Part shown: in pieces, positions 56,022 to 64,000 of the stretch
How the letters are laid out: the number at the start of each line of letters is the position of its first letter
How positions within the stretch are numbered: the first letter of the stretch is position 1
Assembly (NCBI GenBank): GCA_963204915.1
Contig: CAUJHS010000017.1
Span: 62,001 to 126,000 of the forward strand
Direction: 5' to 3'
Source of the DNA: Planctomycetota bacterium
GTDB taxonomy: Bacteria > Planctomycetota > Planctomycetia > Pirellulales > Pirellulaceae
Length of the DNA stretch: 64,000 nt
The notes under the pieces: model-generated
Seen by the model: the letters and a program-made list of their open reading frames with translations, nothing else
The model's database searches: none
What the model was told of the DNA's origin: nothing
Position numbers and translations under genes: made by a program

Positions 56022-57128
56022 ATGCGCCAGGGCGAACAATCGACCTTGAATTCGTTCGATCCGCCTACCCCCGCGACCGACCCTGTGCAGCAAAAACTTC
56101 AAGCGAGTCTCGAACGATTCCGCACCTTGGCGGAAAGCTCTTTCGACCTTGTCGCCGAAGTCGACGCACAAGGGGTTTACCAATACCTCAGCCCGAACCA
56201 TCGCCACGTTCTGGGGTGGGATATTGACTCGATCGTTGGGAAAAGTTCGCTGGATTTTGTCCATCCCGATCAACGAAAATTCGTCGAACAGCGATTGCGT
56301 CAGGCGGCCGTCGAGGGCGGCGGATCGGCCGAAATCCAGGTGCGCGACGGAAATGGCCAGTGGCGCTGGTTTGAAAGCACGGGAAAATTATTTCACACAC
56401 CCCAGGGTGAAGTTCGGTTCGCCCTCATCTCGCGCGATACGACGGCTCGGCATGACGCCGACGACCGAGTCAAAAAGGAGCAAGAGTTTCAGCGTCGATT
56501 GGTTCTTCTCCAAGATGCGGATCGACGCCTCATGGCTTACGAGATTCACGACGGTCTCGTTCAGGATCTGTATGGCGCGCTGCTGTTCCTCGACGCCCTC
56601 AAGGCCGAATCCAAACTCGTTAATCACGATTTAGCGACGTTCCAAAGCGCGGTGCAGCTTCTGCGCGGCGCCATTGAAGAGGCGCGACGGCTCATTAACG
56701 GCCTACGCCCTCCGGTGTTGGACGAGCAGGGCTTGGTGGCTGCCATCGAACATCTCGCGAACGATATGGAGCAAACCTGGGATTTGACCGTGAACTTTTC
56801 GGCGGACGTTGCGTTTGACCGATTAACTCCCACGATCGAGAACGCCATTTATCGCATTGTTCAGGAGAGCCTCAACAACGTTCAGAAACACGCGGGCGTG
56901 ACGGAGGCCCGAGTTCGACTGAAGCAAGAAGGCGAGTTAATCCATATTTGCGTGGAAGATCATGGAAAGGGGTTCCAGCCCGAGGAAACTTCAGAAAAAT
57001 CATACGGGCTCGCTGGCGTGCGCGACCGCGCGCGCATCCTGGGCGGCAGTGCCGAAATTGATTCTCAGCCGGGGGCGGGTACAACGGTCCGAGTCATTCT
57101 CCCGCTAACGACACCCGAAGTTCTCTAA
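56022..57128 (+). CDS. PAS-domain histidine kinase, NarL/HisKA_3 type
   Basis: A 368-residue soluble sensor kinase without membrane helices. Residues about 28-140 are a PAS domain (FRTLAESSFDLVAEVDAQGVYQYLSPNHRHVLGW; C-terminal VRFALISRDTTARHDADD). The dimerisation domain has the phospho-accepting His176 in YEIHDGLVQDLYGALL, an HDxxxQ-type motif of the NarX/DegS family. The ATPase part has N-box QESLNNVQKHAG and GxG motifs VEDHGKGFQ and YGLAGVRDRARILGG. It should phosphorylate a LuxR-type response regulator, but none is in the window, so the partner is elsewhere. The PAS domain may bind a small cytosolic ligand. ATG 56022 has GAGGG upstream. Confidence 0.92.
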   Translation: MRQGEQSTLNSFDPPTPATDPVQQKLQASLERFRTLAESSFDLVAEVDAQGVYQYLSPNHRHVLGWDIDSIVGKSSLDFVHPDQRKFVEQRLRQAAVEGGGSAEIQVRDGNGQWRWFESTGKLFHTPQGEVRFALISRDTTARHDADDRVKKEQEFQRRLVLLQDADRRLMAYEIHDGLVQDLYGALLFLDALKAESKLVNHDLATFQSAVQLLRGAIEEARRLINGLRPPVLDEQGLVAAIEHLANDMEQTWDLTVNFSADVAFDRLTPTIENAIYRIVQESLNNVQKHAGVTEARVRLKQEGELIHICVEDHGKGFQPEETSEKSYGLAGVRDRARILGGSAEIDSQPGAGTTVRVILPLTTPEVL

Positions 57129-57528
57129 CAGTCCACGTAGACCGAACTCGCCTTGCAAAGCGCTCGTGCCTTGGAAAGCACTCGTGGCGTATGGGGCGGT
57201 TAAACCGCCGGTCTAACCGGCTCATCTCATCGGACCCAACGCGCGTCCCGTCGAACTCACCCGGTCTTCGGAAGATTCCACTCGCGCGTGTCTTCGGTTT
57301 CAAACCTGTTTGCACGGTTCTGCCCAGCGCGCGCTCGCCGCGCCTTACGCACAATTTGCATGTCGCAAGTGCGGTGGAAACATCCGGCAAGATTCCCCTT
57401 GCACGGCACGATAACCTAATCAGCCGACCCTCACGATGAGGCAGCAGGGCGATAGGCGCCCCGTGTTTGAACCACTCCGGCAACGCCCGAGCAGTGGAAC
57501 TCTGAATATCTCCGGCGAAAGGCGAACT
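57129..57528. other. Intergenic region, about 400 bases
   Basis: Between the histidine kinase and the second mini zinc ribbon. A pair of GC-rich dyads lies at 57195-57221 (listed separately). Open frames covering the region lack supporting features. Confidence 0.5.
57195..57221. repeat. Adjacent short dyads, possible operator
   Basis: GGCGGTT-A-AACCGCC (57195-57209) is a perfect dyad with a single central base, and GCCGG-TCTAA-CCGGC follows at 57207-57221. The first is too tight for a hairpin and is better read as a protein-binding palindrome; it lies 70 bases past the histidine kinase stop. Confidence 0.3.
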
Positions 57529-57795
57529 ATGGAATGCCCGCATTGTTACTCGGAGCACGTACAGTCCAGCCGCAGCGGCAATGCGGCGATGAAATGGCCC
57601 TTGAGTTTGTTTCTAACGTGTCTGCGTTGCCATCGATGCTGCTCGCTGTTCTACCGATTGAAATGGTTCGCCCAGGCGCCGCGCCAGCAACAAGCGTCGA
57701 ACCACGGTTCCGCACAACCCGCCGGGCCGGTGGTTCGGGCGCATCCGAGGCTGGCGACGATCGTACGGCGATCCAATGTCGCACGGCAAACCTAA
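57529..57795 (+). CDS. Mini zinc-ribbon protein, paralogue-like to that at 33966
   Basis: An 88-residue protein that starts MECPHC and has the second pair in LRCHRC, giving Cys3, Cys6, Cys34 and Cys37, the same positions as the protein at 33966-34247; Cys31 and Cys38 are extra. A hydrophobic stretch (WPLSLFLTC) lies between the pairs, again as in the other protein. The tail is polar and Arg/Pro-rich. ATG 57529 has AAAGG about seven bases upstream. It lies 132 bases before glnE. The frame continues upstream to 57436 without support. Function unknown. Confidence 0.65.
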   Translation: MECPHCYSEHVQSSRSGNAAMKWPLSLFLTCLRCHRCCSLFYRLKWFAQAPRQQQASNHGSAQPAGPVVRAHPRLATIVRRSNVARQT

Positions 57796-57927
57796 GGCGC
57801 CGTTGAGTCGCCATCGCGGCGGCGCTCCTGCGCACCGCAGACTCCCGAGTCGGCAAGGTGCGCCGGGTTGGGTATGATGGGCGTATCGCCAACGCCGTTG
57901 AGCCCTGATCTGTCGTGCCGCCGCGCC

Positions 57928-60900
57928 ATGGAAATTGATACGCTCGTTCGATACTTGGACAACCCAGAGGAGGCCGCCGTTTGGCTTCAGTCGCTTGGGC
58001 TTCAAGACCTGCGCCGCGCGCAGGGCAACCTGACCATTTTGGCGAATTCCGGTATGACGCTCGACCTGGTTGTCGAGGTCTGCCGCCAGTTGTCCGAGCA
58101 TCTGCCCAAGGTGGCTGATCCGGATATGGCGCTCAACAATCTGGAACGGTTCGTGGCTGCGGCGCGCAGTCCGCTGGCGCTGGGCTCTTTGCTAGAGCGT
58201 GACCGTACGGCTCTGCCCATCTTGCTCCAGATTTTTTCGACCAGCCAGTACCTGAGCGAGGTGCTGGTGCGCGATCCTCATAGTTACGACTTGCTTCGCA
58301 TTACCGAAGGGCAACCCGTTGCTCGGGATGTGCTCGTCAATGAGATCTGCAGCGAAGTCGAATCGCTGCCCGACGAACGCAGCATCATGACGGCGCTGCG
58401 GCGATATAAGCATCGCGAGACGTTGCGCATTGTGTACGGCGATTTCGTAAAAAAGCAATCGGTGGAGGTGGCCACGCAGCAAATCGCCTATCTGGCCGAC
58501 GCAATTTGCGAAGCCGCCTTCCGTACGGCGTGGCGGCAAACGGCCGAGAAGCGCCGCCCCCCGCTGCGCGACAATGGCGAGCCAGCGCGGTTCACCGTTT
58601 TGGCTTTAGGAAAACTTGGCGGGGAAGAGCTGAACTACTCCAGCGACATCGACCTGATTTTCCTGTGCGACGAGCCTTCATCCGACCCGCGCAAGTCGAA
58701 TGGGCACGTCGAGTTCTTCGACCGCGTGGCGCGGCTCATCATCAAGCTGCTGTCGGAAAACACGGAACTGGGGGCCGCGTATCGAGTTGATATGCGGCTT
58801 AGGCCCGAGGGCCGCCAGGGCCCCTTGGTGATGGGAGAAGAACACGCGCTGCAATACTACGATTTGAAAGGCCGCACCTGGGAGCGTCAGGCGTTTGTCA
58901 AGGCGCGAGCCATTGCGGGCGATGTGGACATGGGCCGCGACTTCCTGCGGCAGTTGGAGCCCTGGGTCTACCGGCGGTATCTTAGCCGAGCCGACATCAC
59001 GGGGATCAAGGCGCTCAAGCGCCGTATCGAACAACGCGCCCAGCGCGAAGGAGGCGACCTTCGCAATGTGAAAACCGGGCGCGGCGGAATTCGCGATATT
59101 GAATTCGTAATTCAGTTTTTGCAATTGCTCAATGGCGCCGAGCTGCCCGAAGTTCGCACGGGGAACACCTTCGCCGCACTGGACCGGCTCGCACAGGTCG
59201 GATGTTTGACCATGCGAGAGCACGCCCTTCTGCGGGAAAACTATGCGATGCTGCGCAATATTGAGCATCGTCTGCAAGTGATGTTTGATTTGCAAACGCA
59301 CAAGCTCCCCGAACAGGACGACGAACTGCGCAAGTTAGCCATTCGCCTGGGATATCCGGCGAATGAGCCCGCGTCGGCCTTAGAGGCGTTTAAGAAAGAT
59401 TTCCTGGAGAAAGCCGAGTTAAACCGGCGGATCCTCGATCACCTGTTGCACGACGCCTTTGGTGAAGAAGACGACGTGGAGCCCGAGGTCGATCTTGTGT
59501 TGGACCCCGATCCGCCGCGCGAAGCGCTGGAGCACGTTCTCGGCGGATTAGGGTTTCGCGACGTCCGCGCCGCACACGAAAACTTGACCGCGCTGGCGAC
59601 CGAGAAAATTCCCTTTTTGTCGACGCGGCGCTGCCGGCATTTTCTCGCCGCGATTGCGCCCGCGTTGCTACGGGCGATTTCCCAAACGCCCGATCCTGAC
59701 TTTACGCTCGTCAACTTGCGCACCGTGAGCGAGTCGCTCGGCGGCAAGGGCGTGGTGTGGGAGTTGTTCAACTTCAATCCGCCCACACTCGACTTGTACG
59801 TGCGGATGTGCGCTTCGAGCCCGTATTTGTGCGGGATTCTGACCAGCAACCCTGGCATGCTCGACGAGCTGATGGATTCGCTCGTTCTGGGAAAGCTTCC
59901 TTCACTGCAAGGTTTAGAAGATTCCTTGAACGAACTGTGCCGGGGCGCTGAGGATCTGGACCCCATTTTGCACAGCTTCAAGAACTGCCAACATTTGAAC
60001 GTCGGCGTGCAAGACATTCTTGGCAAGGTGGACATTCGTGCGGCGCATCGCGCTCTGTCCGATATCGCCCAAGTGTGCCTGGCCAAGATCGCCGAGCGGA
60101 GCATGGACCGACTCGTCGAAAAGTTTGGCTATCCCACCGTGGGCGAGGGGCCGCGCAAGGGCGAACCGTGCGAACTGATCATTCTGGCGTTGGGGAAGCT
60201 CGGCGGACGCGAGCCGAACTACCATAGCGACTTGGATGTGATCTTTCTGTACGAGGCGGAAGGTCCCACCCAGCGCCCGCCGCGCGCCCGTCGCACGCTC
60301 ACCACCACCAACCAACATTTTTTCACCGAACTGGGCCAGCGCATCATCAAAGACATGAATTCGCTGGGGCCTTATGGTCGGTTATACGAGTTGGACCCGC
60401 GCCTTCGCCCCACCGGGCGCAGCGGCGCTCTGGCCGTGTCGATTGAGGAGTTTTCGCGCTACTTCCGCGAAGGTCAGGGCAGGCTTTGGGAACGGCAAGC
60501 GTTGTGCAAAGCGCGGCCTATTTTTGGGTCTACGACGGCGCGCCAAGCCGTCACCGCGGCGGTGCGGGCCGCGATCATCGATCCGCCGTGGCGACCCGAC
60601 TTCGCAAACGAAATCCGCCGCATGCGGCTGCGACTGGAAGACACGGCCACGCGGCAAAATCTCAAACGAGGCGCCGGCGGAACGGTGGATGTCGAGTTCG
60701 CCGTGCAAATGCTGCAGCTGCGCCACGCGCGGGAAGCGCCTGAAGTTCTCGAACCGGGCACCTTAGACGCCATCACCGCGCTGCATCAACATCGGTTTTT
60801 GAGCGACGAGGATTTCGAGGCGTTTTACTCGTCGTATCGGTTCTTGCGGCATGTCGAGGCCCGATTGCGGTTAATGAACACCACAGCCCGTCATGATTTC

Positions 60901-61044
60901 CCCCAGGATGACGCGGAACTGAAAAAGCTTGCTTATTTGCTGGATTACGCTTCACCGGAGAAATTGGCCGAGGATTGCCGGCGGCATACACGAGAAAATC
61001 GTGAGCGATTTGAACGAATTTTTCACGACGCAGCCGCTAGTTGA
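57928..61044 (+). CDS. glnE: Bifunctional glutamine synthetase adenylyltransferase/deadenylase
   Basis: A 1038-residue protein with two nucleotidyltransferase halves. Domain 1 has LGKLGGEELNYSSDIDLIFL and domain 2 ALGKLGGREPNYHSDLDVIFLY, both with the G-S-x-D-x-D-type metal Asp pair. Between and after them are the usual helical regions (YRVDMRLRPEGRQGPLVM; YELDPRLRPTGRSGAL; GGTVDVEFAVQMLQLRHA). The N-terminal half removes AMP from glutamine synthetase and the C-terminal half adds it, so nitrogen status controls assimilation through GS; PII normally regulates this. Length is a little above the E. coli protein. ATG 57928 begins the fold; no Shine-Dalgarno is seen. No glnA or glnB is adjacent. 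Confidence 0.95.
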   Translation: MEIDTLVRYLDNPEEAAVWLQSLGLQDLRRAQGNLTILANSGMTLDLVVEVCRQLSEHLPKVADPDMALNNLERFVAAARSPLALGSLLERDRTALPILLQIFSTSQYLSEVLVRDPHSYDLLRITEGQPVARDVLVNEICSEVESLPDERSIMTALRRYKHRETLRIVYGDFVKKQSVEVATQQIAYLADAICEAAFRTAWRQTAEKRRPPLRDNGEPARFTVLALGKLGGEELNYSSDIDLIFLCDEPSSDPRKSNGHVEFFDRVARLIIKLLSENTELGAAYRVDMRLRPEGRQGPLVMGEEHALQYYDLKGRTWERQAFVKARAIAGDVDMGRDFLRQLEPWVYRRYLSRADITGIKALKRRIEQRAQREGGDLRNVKTGRGGIRDIEFVIQFLQLLNGAELPEVRTGNTFAALDRLAQVGCLTMREHALLRENYAMLRNIEHRLQVMFDLQTHKLPEQDDELRKLAIRLGYPANEPASALEAFKKDFLEKAELNRRILDHLLHDAFGEEDDVEPEVDLVLDPDPPREALEHVLGGLGFRDVRAAHENLTALATEKIPFLSTRRCRHFLAAIAPALLRAISQTPDPDFTLVNLRTVSESLGGKGVVWELFNFNPPTLDLYVRMCASSPYLCGILTSNPGMLDELMDSLVLGKLPSLQGLEDSLNELCRGAEDLDPILHSFKNCQHLNVGVQDILGKVDIRAAHRALSDIAQVCLAKIAERSMDRLVEKFGYPTVGEGPRKGEPCELIILALGKLGGREPNYHSDLDVIFLYEAEGPTQRPPRARRTLTTTNQHFFTELGQRIIKDMNSLGPYGRLYELDPRLRPTGRSGALAVSIEEFSRYFREGQGRLWERQALCKARPIFGSTTARQAVTAAVRAAIIDPPWRPDFANEIRRMRLRLEDTATRQNLKRGAGGTVDVEFAVQMLQLRHAREAPEVLEPGTLDAITALHQHRFLSDEDFEAFYSSYRFLRHVEARLRLMNTTARHDFPQDDAELKKLAYLLDYASPEKLAEDCRRHTRENRERFERIFHDAAAS

Positions 61045-61316
61045 ACCATTTGGCGTTCATGCGCAACCAACAAGCGTACGATTCTAGATTCGTAGATGCG
61101 ATTGAATCCGCGATCTTACATTAGCGTGCGATACTTCCTCCATTGGACAACCGCACCGATGCTTCGCACTCCGCGGCTCACCGCCGCAGGTTTCAAACGC
61201 AGCTACGACCATTTCTAGACTGTTGTAGACAGAATCGCCCGGTTTGTTGATGATGAAGCTAGGGAGGAAGCGTGCAACTCCCACTCGCACCAATACTTAC
61301 CGCGAGGAGAGTGTGT

Positions 61317-62366
61317 ATGGACCTGCATTGTACGCGTCGAGCGGCGCTTAAGGGGCTGGGTGGCATTGCGGCTGGGTCGCTGGCGTCCGGCGTCGGGGTG
61401 AACCGCGCAAATGCGGCGCGGTATGAAGCCAGTTGGGAAAACTCCATGCAAAAGGGGTTAGACTGGGTCGCTCGAACACAGTCGCGCCTGGGACACTGGA
61501 CCGCAGGAACCTATCCCACGGCGATGACCGCGTTAGCGGGAACGGCGCTCATTTGCTCCGGCTCGACCACGGTGCAAGGCCCCTATGCGAAGAATATCCG
61601 CCGCGCGGTAGATTACTTGCTTACTAAAGTTCGCCCGAACGGCCTAATTGGCGATCCGCTACGTGACAATCGGTACACCTACGGGCACGGCTTTTCGATG
61701 TTGTTCCTTTCGCAAGTATTAGGCGAAGAGGAAGACGCCGAACGACGCGAGGAGTTGATCGAAGCCTGCACCAAGGCGGTTGAGTTCAGCGGTTCCGCGC
61801 AAACCAAGGCCGGCGGCTGGGGATATGTCAGCGCCAAAGACGGCAACGACTTTGACGAAGGCTCGACCACGATTACGCAAGTCCAGGGCCTGCGAGGTTG
61901 CCGGAATGCGGGCATTCCCGTGCCCAAAGAGATTATTGATAACGCGAAGGACTACATCTACCGCTGCAAGAATTCCGACGGCGGCATTTCGTACAGCTCG
62001 CGCAATCGTGGTTCTTCGCGACCCGCTATTACCGCGGCGGCGCTTACCGCGCTCTTCAATGCGGGCGACTACGATAGCGAGCATGTCCCGGAAATGTTGG
62101 ACTATTGCAAGAAGAACCTCTACCGTATCGACGGCGCGCCCTCTTACGGGCACTGGCATTACACTTATCTCTACTATTCTCAGGTGGTGTATCGCCAAGG
62201 CGGGCAAGAGTGGGGTGAATTTCGCGACAAGCTCTACAAAAAGATCGTCAGCGAACAAAGCGGCGACGGTTCCTGGACCGGTAACATTGGGCCCATTTAC
62301 GTTACCGCCTGCAACCTAATCATGCTTCAACTCGACCGCAGCTTCCTGCCAATTTACCAGCGATAA
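61317..62366 (+). CDS. Tat-exported prenyltransferase/squalene-cyclase-like repeat protein
   Basis: A 349-residue protein with a twin-arginine signal (HCTRRAALKGLGGIAAGSLASGVG, cleavage near 32). The mature part is a set of helix-pair repeats of the terpene cyclase/prenyltransferase alpha-alpha barrel: GLDWVARTQSRLGHWTAGTYPTAMTALAG, GGWGYVSAKDGNDFDEGSTTITQVQGL, DGGISYSSRNRGSSRPAITAAALTAL and GDGSWTGNIGPIYVTACNLIMLQL. These have the QW-motif pattern (GG/GxW). The DxDD acid motif of true squalene-hopene cyclases is not visible, so it is probably not a cyclase. Similar proteins are frequent in planctomycetes with no known role. ATG 61317 has GAGGAGA upstream; a GTG at 61272 with its own GGAGG is the alternative. 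Confidence 0.85.
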   Translation: MDLHCTRRAALKGLGGIAAGSLASGVGVNRANAARYEASWENSMQKGLDWVARTQSRLGHWTAGTYPTAMTALAGTALICSGSTTVQGPYAKNIRRAVDYLLTKVRPNGLIGDPLRDNRYTYGHGFSMLFLSQVLGEEEDAERREELIEACTKAVEFSGSAQTKAGGWGYVSAKDGNDFDEGSTTITQVQGLRGCRNAGIPVPKEIIDNAKDYIYRCKNSDGGISYSSRNRGSSRPAITAAALTALFNAGDYDSEHVPEMLDYCKKNLYRIDGAPSYGHWHYTYLYYSQVVYRQGGQEWGEFRDKLYKKIVSEQSGDGSWTGNIGPIYVTACNLIMLQLDRSFLPIYQR

Positions 62367-62537
62367 GAAAAATAGCGCACGGTGACATGGGCGGGTAGAA
62401 ATCGGCCATGACAAGGGACGTTAAAGCTTCGTCGATTTGACGCGCCGTTCGAGGCTTGATCCCTGGCGACGATGCGTCTTGGAAAATCTGCGATTCGCGG
62501 CCCGACGATTGTGTTGGTCACAAAACTTCATTCCCGG

Positions 62538-63644
62538 CTACGTTTGGGCGACTCGTTCATACAGGTCGGCATAGCGGGCGATCATCTTCTCGATGCTGAA
62601 CTCCTCCTGCATGCGGCGCTGTGCGGCTGCGCCCAGCCGGCGCGCTAAGTCGGCGTTGTCCAGCACTTCGCGCGTGTAACGCGCGAGTTCCGCCCGGTCA
62701 GCCAAGGGGAACAAGAAGCCCGTTTCTCCGGGAACCACCAGGTCGCGGTTCCCGGCAATGTCGCTGGCAATGACGGGCACGCCGGCCGTCATCGCTTCCA
62801 TGACCGCGTTTGACTGGCCTTCGTATTCGCTGGCCAGCCAGAAGCAATCAAAGTGCGGTAGCAACCGAGGGACATCTTGCCGCTCGCCAAGCAGGTGAAC
62901 GCGGTCTTCGATGCGCACGAGCCTGCGATAACGTTCGAGCCGCCAGCGTTGCGGACCGTCGCCAACAATGAGCAAGTGAACGTCGTCGCGCAGAGCCTTA
63001 AGCAAGTCGGCAGCCCAAATCAAGTCTTTCACGCGCTTTTGCGGCCAAAGGCGACCGACCGCGCCAATCAAGCGCGCCTCGGCAGGTAGTCCAAGTTCCG
63101 CGAGCAGGGCGCTGCGTGAAATCGTTTTCGCCGGGGCCCATGGAGCGATCCCATTCGGAATGACCACGAATTTCTCGCGCGGCAAGCCCTGACTCGCATA
63201 AAAATCGACGACTCCGGTGCTGTTGGCGGCGATGCACGTGCTGCGCCGCGCCAAATAACGGTCAATGGCCAGTTGCGTCCAAGACTTCCACGGGTCGACG
63301 CAACGCTCGCCCCCAATGACATGCTTCACACCTGCCGAAAGAGCTGCTTGCCGCCCATACGCGTTCGCCGCGAATAACCAGGTATGCACGACATCGGGCT
63401 TAAGTTCCTGAATCATCTCTCGCAATCGCCAGAAAGCGCGCGGGTCGATTTTTCCTCGCTTACCAATGTGATGATACGGAACCTGGGCTTTGTCCAATTC
63501 CTCCCGGAGCGGTCCTTTGTGGGTCAAGGTGCAAACGTGCACGTCGAACCGAGTGCGAGGTAAGCCGCAAGCGAGCAAAGTGAGTTGCTTCTCGGCGCCG
63601 CCGCGCACGAGGGTAGGAATAATTTCAAGTACGCGAAGCGGCAC
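62538..63644 (-). CDS. Family 4 glycosyltransferase
   Basis: A 368-residue GT-B glycosyltransferase. The N-terminal domain opens LRVLEIIPTLVRGGAEKQL, and the C-terminal nucleotide-sugar domain contains ARLIGAVGRLWPQKRVKDLIWAADLL, HLLIVGDGPQRWRLE, and the E-x7-E motif EGQSNAVMEAMTAGVPVIASDIAG. It adds a sugar from a nucleotide donor, retaining configuration, probably to a cell-envelope glycan or lipid; acceptor unknown. It starts with GTG at 63644, 12 bases after the dihydroorotate dehydrogenase stop, with an AGGAGG overlapping that stop. No transmembrane helix is present. Confidence 0.92.
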   Translation of the reverse strand: MPLRVLEIIPTLVRGGAEKQLTLLACGLPRTRFDVHVCTLTHKGPLREELDKAQVPYHHIGKRGKIDPRAFWRLREMIQELKPDVVHTWLFAANAYGRQAALSAGVKHVIGGERCVDPWKSWTQLAIDRYLARRSTCIAANSTGVVDFYASQGLPREKFVVIPNGIAPWAPAKTISRSALLAELGLPAEARLIGAVGRLWPQKRVKDLIWAADLLKALRDDVHLLIVGDGPQRWRLERYRRLVRIEDRVHLLGERQDVPRLLPHFDCFWLASEYEGQSNAVMEAMTAGVPVIASDIAGNRDLVVPGETGFLFPLADRAELARYTREVLDNADLARRLGAAAQRRMQEEFSIEKMIARYADLYERVAQT

Positions 63645-63656
63645 GATGGCGAGTCC

Positions 63657-64000
63657 CTAACCTCCTGAGAACGAAACGGCCCATTCCCGCCGGATCTTGG
63701 CGCCTGCGGCGGGATCGACCATTGCCGCCGTCGCCAAATGCACCGCCGTAGCGCCAGCATTCAAATAGGCGCGCACGTGCTGCGCCCGAGCAGCGCCCCC
63801 AACGCCGATCACCTCCAACGACAATCCACGGCGTGCAATCACCTCGCTGGCTTGTTGGACTTGCGTCAGGGACGGCTCAAAGGTTGCGGCGCCACAAATG
63901 CCGCGTTTCTGTCCGCCAAACATGCGATGGCCCTGGGGATCGACAACCGTCGCCGCCACGCTGTTGGTCATCGCCACGGCGCAGGCCCAGGGCGCCAGCG
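63657..64000 (-). CDS. pyrD: Dihydroorotate dehydrogenase, C-terminal part (cut by window edge)
   Basis: The frame is open to the window end, reading LAPWACAVAMTNSVAATVV, then DPQGHRMFGGQKRGICGAATFEPSLTQVQQASEVIARRGLSLEVIGVGGA and NAGATAVHLATAAMVDP. The GVGGA and the HLATAAMVDP segments fit the FMN phosphate-binding end of dihydroorotate dehydrogenase-like flavoproteins. About 113 C-terminal residues are visible and the N-terminal two-thirds lie beyond the window. It may serve pyrimidine synthesis or another FMN-dependent oxidation. The glycosyltransferase gene follows 12 bases downstream. Confidence 0.78.
   Translation of the reverse strand, partial: LAPWACAVAMTNSVAATVVDPQGHRMFGGQKRGICGAATFEPSLTQVQQASEVIARRGLSLEVIGVGGAARAQHVRAYLNAGATAVHLATAAMVDPAAGAKIRREWAVSFSGG

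Overview
The window is chromosomal DNA of moderately high GC from a bacterium that is almost certainly a planctomycete, probably of the Pirellulales type. The strongest markers are the paired secreted DUF1552 protein and multidomain DUF1592-type c-type cytochrome at the left end, several very large membrane or secreted proteins, a Tat-exported prenyltransferase-like repeat protein, and mini zinc-ribbon proteins. No insertion sequence, prophage, CRISPR array, rRNA or convincing tRNA was found. The content is core metabolism mixed with lineage-specific genes of unknown role.

Layout, left to right. 0-4 kb: minus-strand DUF1592 cytochrome followed by DUF1552 protein, ending in a strong terminator. 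4.5-10 kb: plus-strand STAND-type NTPase with a TPR-like tail, an enolase-superfamily enzyme and a MetE C-domain-like methyltransferase. 10-20 kb: a minus-strand series of DRG-like TGS GTPase, PolX, a 1384-residue tandem cyclase/AAA/TPR protein that resembles mammalian soluble adenylyl cyclase, a KDG-type PfkB kinase and adenylosuccinate lyase. 20-28 kb: a tandem-PDZ exported protein, a small secreted protein, a CBM9-like protein, Xaa-Pro peptidase, accB, accC, a pyrophosphate-type phosphofructokinase and an HDOD protein.

28-44 kb: a large anchored FecR-like protein, a YqgE/AlgH protein, a first KAS III enzyme, a mini zinc ribbon, a DNase I-fold protein, a QueD-like enzyme, an NRDE/TANGO2 protein, a Gfo/Idh/MocA oxidoreductase, a second KAS III enzyme, a thioredoxin-fold lipoprotein, a GlmU-like sugar nucleotidyltransferase and metF. 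44-64 kb: the primary-type sigma factor (convergent with and overlapping metF), a TadG-like protein, a secreted protein, a 2052-residue polytopic membrane protein, two more small zinc proteins around an orphan PAS histidine kinase, glnE, the prenyltransferase-like protein, a GT4 glycosyltransferase and the C-terminal part of a dihydroorotate dehydrogenase cut by the window edge.

Possible links between genes: accB/accC and the KAS III enzymes belong to fatty acid synthesis. metF and the MetE-like enzyme both touch one-carbon/methionine chemistry. The cyclase, histidine kinase, HDOD protein and sigma factor are the regulatory genes. The most notable features are the sAC-like cyclase with one composite active site, the enolase/MetE-like gene pair, the STAND NTPase, and the mini zinc-ribbon pair with identical cysteine spacing.
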